DNA of 64,000 nucleotides. Source: Fusibacter sp. 3D3. Its GTDB lineage: Bacteria; Bacillota; Clostridia; Peptostreptococcales; Acidaminobacteraceae. The DNA is taken from NCBI RefSeq assembly GCF_001748365.1, contig NZ_BDHH01000013.1:95654-159653 (forward strand), read 5' to 3'. Shown here one piece after another: positions 8,502 to 16,905 of this stretch. Made by a program: the position numbers and the translations under genes. Within the stretch, counting starts at the first letter, position 1. The number at the start of each line of letters is the position of its first letter. The notes beneath the pieces were generated by a model, which was given only the letters and a program-made list of their open reading frames with translations, had not been told where the DNA came from and did not search any database.

Positions 8502-9761
8502 ATGAAAAAAGACACCTATTTCATACTGGAAAACGAAAATTGCAAAGGGGAGACATTCTTTTACGCACCACTTAAGGCCTATTGTGAGCTGATAGACAAC
8601 TCTCAAAGGGAAGAAAGTGTTCAAAAACACATTCAAGTGATTTCAGAAATTGAAAATGCGACTATAGAGTGTGTGCATCTTTTGCCCCCTAATTTATTTC
8701 TCACACTGACCAATAAATGTAATCTTAACTGTAAATACTGTTATGCAGGTGCTCTTGATGGAGAAGCGTGTGATGTCACAAAACCCATTTTAAAAAATGC
8801 GATTGATACTTATTTGACAAAGATAAGCGAAAGACACCTAGAGCACTGTCATATTGGCTTTATGGGCGGTCGTGAACCCACTTGTGCTTTTGAACTCTTA
8901 AAATTTGCTGTGAACTATGCAAACGAAATCGCTGAAAAAGCGCATATTACCCCCACTTATTCTATAGTGACTAACGGCTTTTACAGCCAAGAAGTTTCAG
9001 AGTTTATCTGCAATCACATCCATAAGCTTTCCCTGTCGTTTGATGGTCCTGAGTTCATCCAGAACTTTCACCGACCAGCGCCAAGTGCAACAGACAGTTT
9101 TAATCGAGTCTTCCAAAATGCCTTAAGTTTAAAAAAATCCAAAGTAAAATGGCAAATTCACGTCGTGGTAACCGCATATAATATTAATCATTTGGAAGAA
9201 ACTATGGCTTTTTTTAATGCACATTTTCAGGGTACACAAATCGTTTTTGCACCTATGGATCAGGCTGATCACAAGGGCCAAGTCATGCCGCCAAGCCCTG
9301 AACTTTTCCATGAAAAACTTGAGCAAATTCAAAACAGATACTTAAATGCCGCAATAACAGTGGAACGCGATTTAAAGACACTCAAAGACTACGCTTGCGC
9401 TTCGGTCTCCAATCAAGACTGGTATATCTCTGAAAAAGGCATTATAGAAACTTGTATGCGTTCATCACATTCAAAAGATAATCTCTTTACCATCGGTTAT
9501 TTTGATGAAACCGAAATTAAATTTAAATTGCTTCCCCAAAAAATAGAAGCCCTGAAGCAATTTGATCTCAATCAGCAAGAAGATTGTCAAATCTGTTTTG
9601 CAAAATACCTCTGTGGAGGGGGCTGTCCGTATTTAAGAAACAACGGGGCTTGGCATTGTGATCTCATAAGGGTCTATGCGAAAACAGCCATTATTCAGCA
9701 ATATTACGAAAAAGATCTGAAAAGACATTTATGCGCTTTACTCGATTTTGATAAAGAATAA
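8502..9761 (+). CDS. Radical SAM/SPASM peptide-modifying enzyme (putative RiPP maturase)
   Basis: CNLNCKYCYAG (Cys73, 77, 80) is the radical SAM CxxxCxxC motif, followed by a GGEP-like FMGGREPT near residue 121. C-terminal cysteines (CMRSS, then CQIC...CGGGC...C) fit a SPASM domain holding extra Fe-S clusters. The N-terminal 60 residues could bind the leader. I chose ATG 8502, with CGAGGT at 8489-8494. An in-frame ATG at 8457 lies inside a terminator stem. It probably installs a radical-based crosslink on the upstream peptide. The chemistry (thioether, C-C or other) cannot be read from sequence. Confidence 0.85.
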   Translation: MKKDTYFILENENCKGETFFYAPLKAYCELIDNSQREESVQKHIQVISEIENATIECVHLLPPNLFLTLTNKCNLNCKYCYAGALDGEACDVTKPILKNAIDTYLTKISERHLEHCHIGFMGGREPTCAFELLKFAVNYANEIAEKAHITPTYSIVTNGFYSQEVSEFICNHIHKLSLSFDGPEFIQNFHRPAPSATDSFNRVFQNALSLKKSKVKWQIHVVVTAYNINHLEETMAFFNAHFQGTQIVFAPMDQADHKGQVMPPSPELFHEKLEQIQNRYLNAAITVERDLKTLKDYACASVSNQDWYISEKGIIETCMRSSHSKDNLFTIGYFDETEIKFKLLPQKIEALKQFDLNQQEDCQICFAKYLCGGGCPYLRNNGAWHCDLIRVYAKTAIIQQYYEKDLKRHLCALLDFDKE

Positions 9762-9886
9762 ACCCCTAATTTCTTTAATGGACAAATCGGTGCATAAAAC
9801 CACAGGAAAATTCGAATAGGACACTCTATAATAAGGGTATGGTTTTGCACATACCAATATTTGCACATACAATTAGAGGAGGTCTT

Positions 9887-11023
9887 ATGAAAAATAGAAG
9901 AACAACAAAAGCACAGTACATCGAAATATCGGGGTCATCGTATGAAATCGGTGCACAAATGGGTAAGTTATTACCTCAAAACGCGGGGATCATAGCGCCG
10001 TCAGAATCCATGCCAAAAGTCATTTTGGACGAAGCACTTGCGTTATATGATGCGTATTGTCCAGGCCTTACAGATGAACTCAAGGGCTACGCAGATGCCA
10101 CAGGTGCAACACTGGGTCAGCTTATCTTTTGCGCTATGACATATCTGAGACCGAGCTGTAGCGAAATGGTTTTCTTACCAGATCTAACAGCAGAGGCACA
10201 TGTACTTTTAGCACGCAGCTATGAATTTGCACCACAATTTGAAGACTTTAGAGTTATTAAGCTCTCGCCAACAGGGAAGTATGCGCATATTGGCGGTTCA
10301 ATTGCCGATTTTGGTCGAAGTGAAGGCTTAAATGAACATGGCCTTGGCGTATGTATGACATCCTGTGGGTTTCCCGTAAGCAATCAAAAAGAAATGCGCT
10401 CCCCAGCATTTAAAGGGCTCCAGTTTTGGGCAGTGATCAAAGCACTTCTTGAAAACTGCAAAGATGTAGAAGAAGCACTTAACTTTGTTCAGAAGATGCC
10501 CATTGCCTATAATATCAATCTTTTAATGGCAGACGTATCGGGGAGGGCAGTTCTCTATGAAACTTTGGATGGTACCTCTGCTTATGTAGAAATTCATCAA
10601 GCAGATCACTCTAATCCCAATTATCTTCACGCCACCAACCATCCTGTCTTAGAACCCATGCGTTCCAAGGAACCTTTTGCCATGAATAATTCAGTTGTAC
10701 GATATCAGACAATTGATGCATTTATCAATCAAAACGATAAACACAGCGCCGATCAGATTAAGTCGTTCTTACTAACGGACTATCCACAGGGACTTAACTG
10801 CCGTGGATTTGATGAGTTCTTTGGAACGATAAAGAGTGTCGTCATGGACCTAAATGAGCTCAGTTTTGAAATATGCTGGGCAGGACAAGCACTCAACGGC
10901 TGGCAAAAGTATGCGCTTAAAGGTTCTAATAAGGAAGAGACCGCTCCCCCGATCACTTATGAAATTGAATACGACAACGCACCCTCTGCCAGTGGCTTTT
11001 TCGATCGCGTGCCCCTCAAATAA
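9887..11023 (+). CDS. C45-type Ntn hydrolase (acyl-CoA:6-APA acyltransferase-like family)
   Basis: A 378-residue protein with the layout of the peptidase C45/AAT family: N-terminal EISGSSYEIGAQMGKL, then RPSCSEMVFLP followed by HVLLARSYEF. In the family the cysteine in this region (here Cys91) becomes the N-terminal nucleophile after self-cleavage. Members hydrolyse or transfer amide bonds of peptides and acyl amino acids. The start is ATG 9887 with GAGGAGGT at 9876-9883. A TATAAT at 9827-9832 lacks a clear -35. It follows the radical SAM gene by 125 bases and could process the modified peptide; an unrelated amidase role is equally possible. Confidence 0.78.
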   Translation: MKNRRTTKAQYIEISGSSYEIGAQMGKLLPQNAGIIAPSESMPKVILDEALALYDAYCPGLTDELKGYADATGATLGQLIFCAMTYLRPSCSEMVFLPDLTAEAHVLLARSYEFAPQFEDFRVIKLSPTGKYAHIGGSIADFGRSEGLNEHGLGVCMTSCGFPVSNQKEMRSPAFKGLQFWAVIKALLENCKDVEEALNFVQKMPIAYNINLLMADVSGRAVLYETLDGTSAYVEIHQADHSNPNYLHATNHPVLEPMRSKEPFAMNNSVVRYQTIDAFINQNDKHSADQIKSFLLTDYPQGLNCRGFDEFFGTIKSVVMDLNELSFEICWAGQALNGWQKYALKGSNKEETAPPITYEIEYDNAPSASGFFDRVPLK

Positions 11024-11028
11024 TCTAA

Positions 11029-11145
11029 AATGCGCTTACGGATAATACGCGATCCAGAATAGGGTATAGGATGCAGGGTATAAAATATAGGGTTCAGTAT
11101 TAGGATTCATGCGAAACTGACTTTTGACACTCTGACGATTTAAGG
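11029..11145 (+). repeat. Dispersed intergenic repeat, copy A
   Basis: This segment shares two blocks with 27560-27640: a TGCGYTTACGGA block at the left, and AGGGTTC followed by GAAACTG-TTTTGACACTC at the right. The right block carries the -35 of the promoter at 11124. Spacing between blocks differs (about 75 versus 45 bases), so the copies have diverged. Confidence 0.5.
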
Positions 11146-11151
11146 TATAAT
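11124..11151 (+). promoter_or_regulatory. Sigma-A promoter for the AraC-type regulator gene
   Basis: TTGACA (11124-11129), 16-base spacer, TATAAT (11146-11151): both hexamers are perfect. The leader to the ATG at 11235 contains a hairpin with a U-run. Confidence 0.8.
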
Positions 11152-11168
11152 AATTATAGTAAGCATCT

Positions 11169-11204
11169 AAAAAGATTTCTATATTTAACATAGGAATCTT
11201 TTTT
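11169..11204 (+). terminator. Leader hairpin with U-tract (attenuator candidate)
   Basis: AAAAAGATT (11169-11177) pairs with AATCTTTTT (11195-11203), with extra inner pairs. It lies between the promoter and the regulator start, so transcripts would have to read through it. Confidence 0.5.
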
Positions 11205-11234
11205 GTGTCTTTCAATTTAATGTGGAGATTAATT

Positions 11235-12074
11235 ATGGAATGGATTCAATCGCTAAATACAGCCATAGATTATATTGAGGCTCATCTCCTTGATACTTTT
11301 TCTGTAAACGATGTCGCTTTAAAAGTACATATTTCAACCTACCATTTTCAAAGGACTTTCAGCATGCTCACTGGCATTAGCATGGGCGAATACATCCGCA
11401 ACAGACGGCTTTCATTGGCTGGTCAAGCCCTCACACAAAAGGGCTCTAAAGTACTGGACGTGGCGCTTACTTACGGCTATGAAAACGCAGAGAGCTTTTC
11501 TAAAGCCTTCGAAAGATTTCATGGCATCAAGCCAAGTCACGCTAAAAAACAAGGGGCTGTGTTAAAATCCTATAATCGCATGCTGATTAAACTGGCCATA
11601 GAAGGTGGGAATATCCTTGAGTATCGTATTGAAAAAAAACCTGCATTCAAAGCGGTTTTAACCCCACATGTATTTGAATCAGATACCTGCATGCTTGAAA
11701 TTCCTGAAGTATGGCAGACTTTTATGAGACAATTCAACGCACATGGCGTATGTGGCGAAATGGGCGTCCGGATATTCGATCAAGAAGCGTCGAATAAATT
11801 TACCTATGGTATTGGATGCCATGAAAAATGTGTAAATAACGTTCCCAGTGGCTTTGCGGTTTATGAGATTCCCGAGTTCACATGGGCTGTTTTCCCTTGC
11901 ACTGGCCCCATGCCTGAATCGATACAAAAGATGTGGTGTCGTATCTATACTGAATGGTTGCCTCAAGCTAGGTACCAGTTTTTTGATGAATACGACATTG
12001 AATATTACACCGAAGGGGACATTCATTCAGAAAATTATGAGTCTGAAATTTGGATTCCTGTGGTTAAAAAATAG
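11235..12074 (+). CDS. AraC-family regulator with C-terminal GyrI-like effector domain
   Basis: Residues 1-105 are an AraC HTH pair (FSVNDVALKVHISTYHFQR; ALTYGYENAESFSKAFERFHG). Residues about 125-279 resemble the GyrI/Rob-type small-molecule binding domain (EYRIEKKPAFKAV...). This N-terminal-HTH arrangement is typical of Rob/SoxS-like regulators that sense hydrophobic compounds. ATG 11235 is chosen because GTGGAG lies seven bases upstream; a longer TTG start at 11205 has no site. The racemase gene follows after 34 bases. Confidence 0.88.
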   Translation: MEWIQSLNTAIDYIEAHLLDTFSVNDVALKVHISTYHFQRTFSMLTGISMGEYIRNRRLSLAGQALTQKGSKVLDVALTYGYENAESFSKAFERFHGIKPSHAKKQGAVLKSYNRMLIKLAIEGGNILEYRIEKKPAFKAVLTPHVFESDTCMLEIPEVWQTFMRQFNAHGVCGEMGVRIFDQEASNKFTYGIGCHEKCVNNVPSGFAVYEIPEFTWAVFPCTGPMPESIQKMWCRIYTEWLPQARYQFFDEYDIEYYTEGDIHSENYESEIWIPVVKK

Positions 12075-12108
12075 GTCTAGCGGAGAGTGAAGGTGCGTGG
12101 AGGGATTA

Positions 12109-12822
12109 ATGCATAAGAACAAACACAACAATACAATGAAGCGTATCGGTATTTTAGCGGGTATGGGCCCAAGATCCACAAGTCCATTTTTGGAAATGGT
12201 TTTAGATGAATGTCAAATTCAATATGGTGCAAAATACGATATCGATTATCCACATATGATGATCTATTCGTTGCCAACGCCTTTTTATATCGACCGTGAA
12301 GTGGATGAGACTGCCCTTAAAAATTATATTAAAACAGGTTTAAATAATCTCGTTGAGGCTGGTGTTGACATCGTTGCAATACCTTGTAACAGCGCACACA
12401 AATATTTTGAAGCAATTACAGAGGGTGTTACCGTGCCCGTCCTTAATATCGTGGATGAAGCCCTAGACGCCATCCCTGAAAACTCAAAAGTTGCAATACT
12501 CTCAACAGAACTCACCTTCAATTCAGGCATTTATCAAAAGGGAATCTCTGCCAAGATGTGTACTCTAATACACGAGAGCGAATGGCAGCAATCCGTAAAT
12601 GCCATCATTATGAAAATTAAAGCAAATGAAGACATTAAAGAGATTATAGGGTTATGGCATAGGCTAGAGCGCCAATTGCTTGATGCTCAAATTGATTTTG
12701 TCATTTTAGCGTGCACAGATTTGAACGTCCTGTTCGATAAAATAGATTTAAAAATTAAAATCATTGATACTTCTAAGAAACTCGCTCAAGCCTTAGTGAA
12801 AAATTACCTATTATTAGAATGA
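12109..12822 (+). CDS. Aspartate/glutamate racemase family protein
   Basis: Pro-Cys-Asn motif AIPCNSAH and the second active-site LACTDL give the two cysteines of cofactor-independent amino acid racemases. The start GILAGMGPRST is the typical nucleotide-binding-like beta-turn of the Asp/Glu racemase family. Length (237) is normal. ATG 12109 has GGAGGG just upstream; GTG 12097 and ATG 12136 are alternatives. It probably interconverts L- and D-aspartate or glutamate. A fragment of a second copy lies at 14684-14802. Confidence 0.85.
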   Translation: MHKNKHNNTMKRIGILAGMGPRSTSPFLEMVLDECQIQYGAKYDIDYPHMMIYSLPTPFYIDREVDETALKNYIKTGLNNLVEAGVDIVAIPCNSAHKYFEAITEGVTVPVLNIVDEALDAIPENSKVAILSTELTFNSGIYQKGISAKMCTLIHESEWQQSVNAIIMKIKANEDIKEIIGLWHRLERQLLDAQIDFVILACTDLNVLFDKIDLKIKIIDTSKKLAQALVKNYLLLE

Positions 12823-12878
12823 TCGAATTCCAAATTTGAAAACCAAAATGAATCAACTTTTAGATGGGAGGACTACTG

Positions 12879-13442
12879 ATGGCACTTTCTAAACGCTTCT
12901 TTTTATCACTTTTTATTCTGGCAATCCTTTGTATCCCCGTGGCTTGCTCAAAAAGTATTCCTGAAGAAAATGATATACACGAAACTTATTTGAAAATTAA
13001 TGACACGATCAAAAGTACTGAATTTATAAATTTCGATTTCTATGACCTGTTAACAGAACTCTCACTTGAGCCAGCAGAAGTTTTTATAAACGAGTTTAAT
13101 GTCAATATTGATCAAGATGGCTACATAAACAGCTTTAACATTTCCTATGCTGTAATCGATTCGAGTCAAGTTATGACAATGATGTACCGCCGAAAAAATG
13201 ATTTTTTTAAGATTTTAGAAACTACTTTAGACGCTCAACCTGTCATTATAAACGCAAATGTTGAAGTTTTTAAATTTGCTGATCTTAATCTTAAAGATTT
13301 AGCTCAACACTATGCCCACTATGATTCATGGGAACTACAATTTAAAAAAATAGCCCGAGGTGCAGAATTTTTCATTTACGGCTATCCGATTGAAAAAGAA
13401 GATGAGCCCTATACTGTAACTGTCGATGATTCACTTTTTTAA
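12879..13442 (+). CDS. Predicted lipoprotein of unknown function
   Basis: A hydrophobic signal (FFLSLFILAILCIPVAC) ends in lipobox PVAC, so the protein is probably anchored outside the membrane. The remaining 165 residues are acidic and mixed alpha/beta, with no motif I recognise. The start is ATG 12879 with GGGAGG at 12866-12871. It sits between the racemase and an acetyltransferase with short gaps. Confidence 0.75.
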   Translation: MALSKRFFLSLFILAILCIPVACSKSIPEENDIHETYLKINDTIKSTEFINFDFYDLLTELSLEPAEVFINEFNVNIDQDGYINSFNISYAVIDSSQVMTMMYRRKNDFFKILETTLDAQPVIINANVEVFKFADLNLKDLAQHYAHYDSWELQFKKIARGAEFFIYGYPIEKEDEPYTVTVDDSLF

Positions 13443-13457
13443 CCTGGAGGCATTTTT

Positions 13458-14006
13458 ATGATCATTGAAACGAAGCAAATCAATTCTAAATCTATCGAAT
13501 GGACACTAAGAAGTGCTCAGAAGAGTGACGCGATGGCGCTAGCAAAACTACGTCTTCAAATTGACAGTGAAACAGAATTTCTAGACCGCGAAGTAGGAGA
13601 GGGCGTCTTAACAGAAGCAGATTTTATAAAAATTATTGAAACAGACAGTTTAGATGCAGGGCATCTTTTTCTCGTTGCAGAATTTGAAGATGAACTCGTT
13701 GGCTTCACAAGATGTGAACGCAAAGTTTTAAACCGTTTTAACCATCAAGCTGATTTTGGTATCTGTATTTTAAAAGACTATTGGGGATACGGTATAGGCA
13801 GACATCTGATCCATGCAGTGTTGACTTGGGCCGATGAAACGCACATCGAAAAAGTGGTGCTCTCTGTAGTTGAAGCCAATGAATCCGCTATCAAGCTCTA
13901 CCAAAGTGTTGGCTTTAAACAAGAAGGCCTTCTCATTAACGATAGAAAACATGCAGAGGGTCGCTATTATAACACGGTTTTAATGGGGCGTATGAGATCG
14001 AATTGA
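13458..14006 (+). CDS. GNAT family N-acetyltransferase
   Basis: The acetyl-CoA binding segment is visible as ILKDYWGYGIGRHLI (motif A, Q/RxxGxG/A variant), followed by LSVVEANESAIKLYQSVGF, the conserved end of the GNAT fold. Length 182 is normal. GGAGG lies ten bases before the ATG. The substrate is unknown; the closest general type is the RimL/PhnO-like group with EGRYYNTVLMGRM at the end. Confidence 0.87.
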   Translation: MIIETKQINSKSIEWTLRSAQKSDAMALAKLRLQIDSETEFLDREVGEGVLTEADFIKIIETDSLDAGHLFLVAEFEDELVGFTRCERKVLNRFNHQADFGICILKDYWGYGIGRHLIHAVLTWADETHIEKVVLSVVEANESAIKLYQSVGFKQEGLLINDRKHAEGRYYNTVLMGRMRSN

Positions 14007-14219
14007 TAGGAATGAAGGCGAAAATTTTAGTTGGAGGTCACATGCGACTATTGGGAATGCCCACACTGATTGAACTTGATACACTTGAAGACAATGTTAA
14101 ACTTTGTAAATCTCTCGGCCTTGACTTTGTTGAAATCAATATGAATCAACTTTTATGGACAATATCGCTTCTTTTTCTAATTTTATAAACGCGCAACTCG
14201 AGGGCCAACCTCTTCAACT

Positions 14220-14350
14220 ATCAAAGCGTATACTCAGTCCGCTTCGCTACCTTCGTAACACTTGCACAATCCTATCGGATTGCATTCAGTGGGCGTTTGG
14301 ACTCCCACTGAATTAGGAATATGTCCCCCCACTTAGAGAAGTGGGGGGAC
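14220..14350. repeat. Hairpin-rich repeat element interrupting the isomerase gene
   Basis: Bases 14220-14275 match, in reverse orientation, 38810-38865 with about three mismatches. Next come a small hairpin (CAATCC/GGATTG), another (CAGTGGG/CCCACTG) and a perfect 12-pair hairpin at 14323-14350. No transposase is encoded. The nested hairpins are like the ends of IS200/IS605-type elements, so a deleted or non-autonomous element is possible. Confidence 0.55.
14323..14350 (+). repeat. Perfect GC-rich hairpin
   Basis: GTCCCCCCACTT and AAGTGGGGGGAC form 12 perfect pairs around AGAG. There is no U-tract, so it is more likely an element end than a terminator. Confidence 0.7.
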
Positions 14351-14683
14351 ATCTCCTCAAGGGTTATATAGAGAATACAGGCATTTATGATGCACCTTTC
14401 ATTACAACGGCACTGAATAGATTACTTGAGAATAAACACATCAACCTCACTTGGGACATCGGTCACGATCACTCAAGCGGATTTGCCGATCAAGCCTTTC
14501 TTGAGAAAAATATCAAGCGTATTCAACATTTCCATGTTCATGATGCCATTGGCAAATCAAATCATTTAACGCTTTTTGAAGGTGAGATTGATATAGAATA
14601 CTTCCTGACTTTATCAAAACAAAATGAGGCCACTGTTGTCTTCGAAACAAAGACCATTGAAGCGTTAAAAGAATCAATCTCAA

Positions 14684-14802
14684 GATTGAAGGTGCGTGGG
14701 GAGATTCCCCTATGGCATGCTTGAGTATGCCATAAGGCAGTTATCGATGCTTTAAAAAAAATAGCTCAAGCCTTAGTAGAAAATGATCTATTATTAAGGT
14801 AA
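14684..14802 (+). pseudogene. Remnant of a duplicated amino-acid racemase gene
   Basis: The left end (TGAAGGTGCGTGG) repeats the sequence just upstream of the racemase start at 12085-12100. The right end (14732-14802) encodes VIDALKKIAQALVENDLLLR, close to the racemase C-terminus (IIDTSKKLAQALVKNYLLLE), and the following 15 bases also match. The middle of the gene is gone, replaced by a short palindrome (TATGGCAT/ATGCCATA, 14711-14734). Confidence 0.75.
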
Positions 14803-14884
14803 TCCAGTTCCAAATTTGTTATAATAAATAAGCTAAGTATTGGAAGAAGTCTTGACAATATAGAAAGGCAGGGTGAACCCGCTT

Positions 14885-15766
14885 ATGACACGGAAAAAAT
14901 TTTACATACTTTTATCGTTTGAGTTACTCTCGATCATACTTTTAACTGTAATGAATCATTTAAACCTCAACTCAGCCACTTTTAACGCTTCTGAAATCAA
15001 AGTCCTATTGGGAGGCTTTATTTTATTCTCTGGACTCATCCTTATAATATACATTGGAAAAACAAGATTTGATCAATACCTCCAAGATTTCAGTCCAGCA
15101 TATGCTCACTTTTATAAACTTATTATGGCAGAACTTGATGCACATGAAATATCTGAAGAGACCCAAAAAATTATTGCTCATGACCTCATTTCATTTATAA
15201 AAACCCGATCAGAGAACGAGGCTGATTATGCCTATTCCAAATTTTTCAGGCGTGATGATTACGACTCTACTGAGGATCCAAGTTTTCAAATATTGAGTCA
15301 TCAAATCATCTCTGAATACAAGAGAAAAGAAAAGCTTATTGGCTTTTTAAAATTTATAAGTCTAGTGGCCTTTTGCCCTGTGATCTTCGCCTCTATTTTA
15401 AATCGATTTAATTTTGGCCCCTCATTATTCGAAGTTACAGCCAATCTTAAAGGTTTTATCTATATCCTTTTTGTTGTGTTGGTGCTCCTTCCGCTCGAAA
15501 AATGGACTTCCTTTAAAGATCGAAAAGAATTTGCCTTTTTCTTAAACATCATTTTCGTAATTGCATTCTCTAAAATCAGTTCTTCTTCGTTTTCAAACCT
15601 CTTTTTAGAAGGGCTCATGAATAATCAGATAAAACTCATCCCCAATCTATATTTTTTAATAGGGTATCTGAGCGTCTCTCTATTATCCTATGCAACACAA
15701 TATGCCATTCGCAGAAATATTATTAGATCACTTTTAGGCGATGGATACTTGGAAGTAACCATATGA
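14885..15766 (+). CDS. Predicted membrane protein of unknown function
   Basis: About six hydrophobic segments: two near the start (residues 5-27 and 36-56), then a soluble, charged loop of about 95 residues, then four more segments towards the C-terminus. I recognise no family. ATG 14885 is chosen with GGGTGA eight bases upstream; GTG 14873 is an in-frame alternative. It follows the degraded region and is not obviously part of an operon. Confidence 0.65.
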   Translation: MTRKKFYILLSFELLSIILLTVMNHLNLNSATFNASEIKVLLGGFILFSGLILIIYIGKTRFDQYLQDFSPAYAHFYKLIMAELDAHEISEETQKIIAHDLISFIKTRSENEADYAYSKFFRRDDYDSTEDPSFQILSHQIISEYKRKEKLIGFLKFISLVAFCPVIFASILNRFNFGPSLFEVTANLKGFIYILFVVLVLLPLEKWTSFKDRKEFAFFLNIIFVIAFSKISSSSFSNLFLEGLMNNQIKLIPNLYFLIGYLSVSLLSYATQYAIRRNIIRSLLGDGYLEVTI

Positions 15767-15782
15767 TCCGTTTAAATCAAGG

Positions 15783-15914
15783 ATGACACACTGGAACTGG
15801 GAAAAGATAACACGCAGCGATAACCATCACGATTTTGATTTGGCGTATGAGAATACAGTAAAACAGAGCGAATCCTTTATCTTTAAGAAAATATTTAAAA
15901 AAACGTCGTATTAG
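15783..15914 (+). CDS. Possible small protein (43 residues), uncertain
   Basis: An open frame from ATG 15783 encodes a hydrophilic peptide (MTHWNWEKITRSD... KKIFKKTSY). It fills most of the gap between two genes, but no ribosome binding site is spaced properly before the ATG. It may be a remnant or chance. Confidence 0.25.
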   Translation: MTHWNWEKITRSDNHHDFDLAYENTVKQSESFIFKKIFKKTSY

Positions 15915-15927
15915 GGGGAAATATATT

Positions 15928-16905
15928 ATGGGGTATAAAGGCACATTGAGATCACTAGAGGCTACAATGAGAGCAGCAGAAAGAGATTCCAAACGTAGAC
16001 AACGAGAGTTTGAAAACAGAGAAAAGCAATTGCAAAAAATGCAAGAACTTGAACGCGCTAAATTTGAAGTAGATCAATACGAAAATGATTTAGAAGTTAA
16101 GACCTCACTTCACAAAGAAATAACTGGCTATAATTGGAACGACATAGGGCATATTGAAAAACCAGTGGAACCTTTGTATTTGAAAAATAGAGAAGAAAAG
16201 GCGAGATATGCATTAGATACATATAAGCCTAGATTCATTGATAAGATATTCAAAAAAGAAGAAAAAAAAATCGAAAAAATGAAAATAGAACTGAAAAATG
16301 CTATGCTTTATGACAAAAATGAATATGATGAAAATTATGAAACGTGGCAGAAAAAGCTTGAAGAATACGAAAATCTACATGCTATTTATCTAAGAATTTC
16401 AAGCGGCGATAGAACAGCATTTAAAACTTGGGTTGATTTATCAAGTCCTTTTGAAGAAATTGAGGCATTAGGAACATCCATAGAAATTGATTACATGAGC
16501 GATTCAATTAAAGTGTATATAGATACTTGTCCTATTGATATTATACCACAGGTATCCAAGTCGCTGTTAAAGTCAGGAAAGTTGTCCGAAAAAAGTATGT
16601 CAGCAAGTAAACGTAACGCACTTTATCAAAATTATGTTGCTAGCGAATCCATTCGAGTTGCAAGGGAGCTATTTGAAATGATTCCTGTGAATGAAGTTGT
16701 GATTAATACAAAAATGAACTTACTCAATAAGTCTACGGGTTACCACGAAAATTGTATAATATTGTCCGTTTTTTATGTGAGAGAAACACTCAAAAAAATA
16801 AATTATGAACTCATTGTGCCTTCAGAGGCACTATCAAATTTTATTCATAATATTAATTTTAATAAAACTACAGGATTTGATGCAGTAGATGCTATTGAAA
16901 AATAA
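15928..16905 (+). CDS. Coiled-coil protein of unknown function
   Basis: Residues about 5-60 and 85-145 are rich in Glu/Lys/Arg/Gln and predicted to be coiled coil. The second half is a mixed domain with SIEIDYMSDSIKVYI and a long central helix. There is no signal peptide or membrane segment. TAGGGGGAA lies 10 bases before the ATG. Its stop overlaps the start of the acetyltransferase remnant (TAATG). I recognise the shape (N-terminal MGYKGTLRSLEATMRAAERD) but cannot name a function. Confidence 0.7.
   Translation: MGYKGTLRSLEATMRAAERDSKRRQREFENREKQLQKMQELERAKFEVDQYENDLEVKTSLHKEITGYNWNDIGHIEKPVEPLYLKNREEKARYALDTYKPRFIDKIFKKEEKKIEKMKIELKNAMLYDKNEYDENYETWQKKLEEYENLHAIYLRISSGDRTAFKTWVDLSSPFEEIEALGTSIEIDYMSDSIKVYIDTCPIDIIPQVSKSLLKSGKLSEKSMSASKRNALYQNYVASESIRVARELFEMIPVNEVVINTKMNLLNKSTGYHENCIILSVFYVRETLKKINYELIVPSEALSNFIHNINFNKTTGFDAVDAIEK

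Larger units (their letters stand above)
14042..14724 (+). pseudogene. Broken sugar phosphate isomerase/epimerase-like (TIM barrel) gene
   Basis: The N-terminal part (MRLLGMPTLIELDTLEDN...GLDFVEINMNQ) reads from ATG 14042 with GGAGGT upstream. The frame then shifts near 14155 and continues as DNIASFSNFINAQLEG up to about 14219. About 130 bases of a hairpin-rich repeat follow. The C-terminal third resumes at about 14350 (YIENTGIYDAPF, LTWDIGHDHSSG, HFHVHDAIGKSNH) with typical metal-binding residues of the xylose-isomerase-like TIM barrel. Roughly 100 central residues are missing. The gene cannot be functional. Confidence 0.8.

Noticed and set aside
8331..8636. Minus-strand ORF of 101 residues across the peptide gene and radical SAM start
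   Set aside because: Antisense to two supported genes and has no signal for translation.
9827..9832. TATAAT before the C45-type hydrolase gene as a separate promoter
   Set aside because: No acceptable -35 at 16-18 bases; kept only as a remark under the gene.
14323..14350. GC-rich hairpin as a transcription terminator
   Set aside because: No run of T residues follows and it lies inside a broken gene; an element end is more likely.
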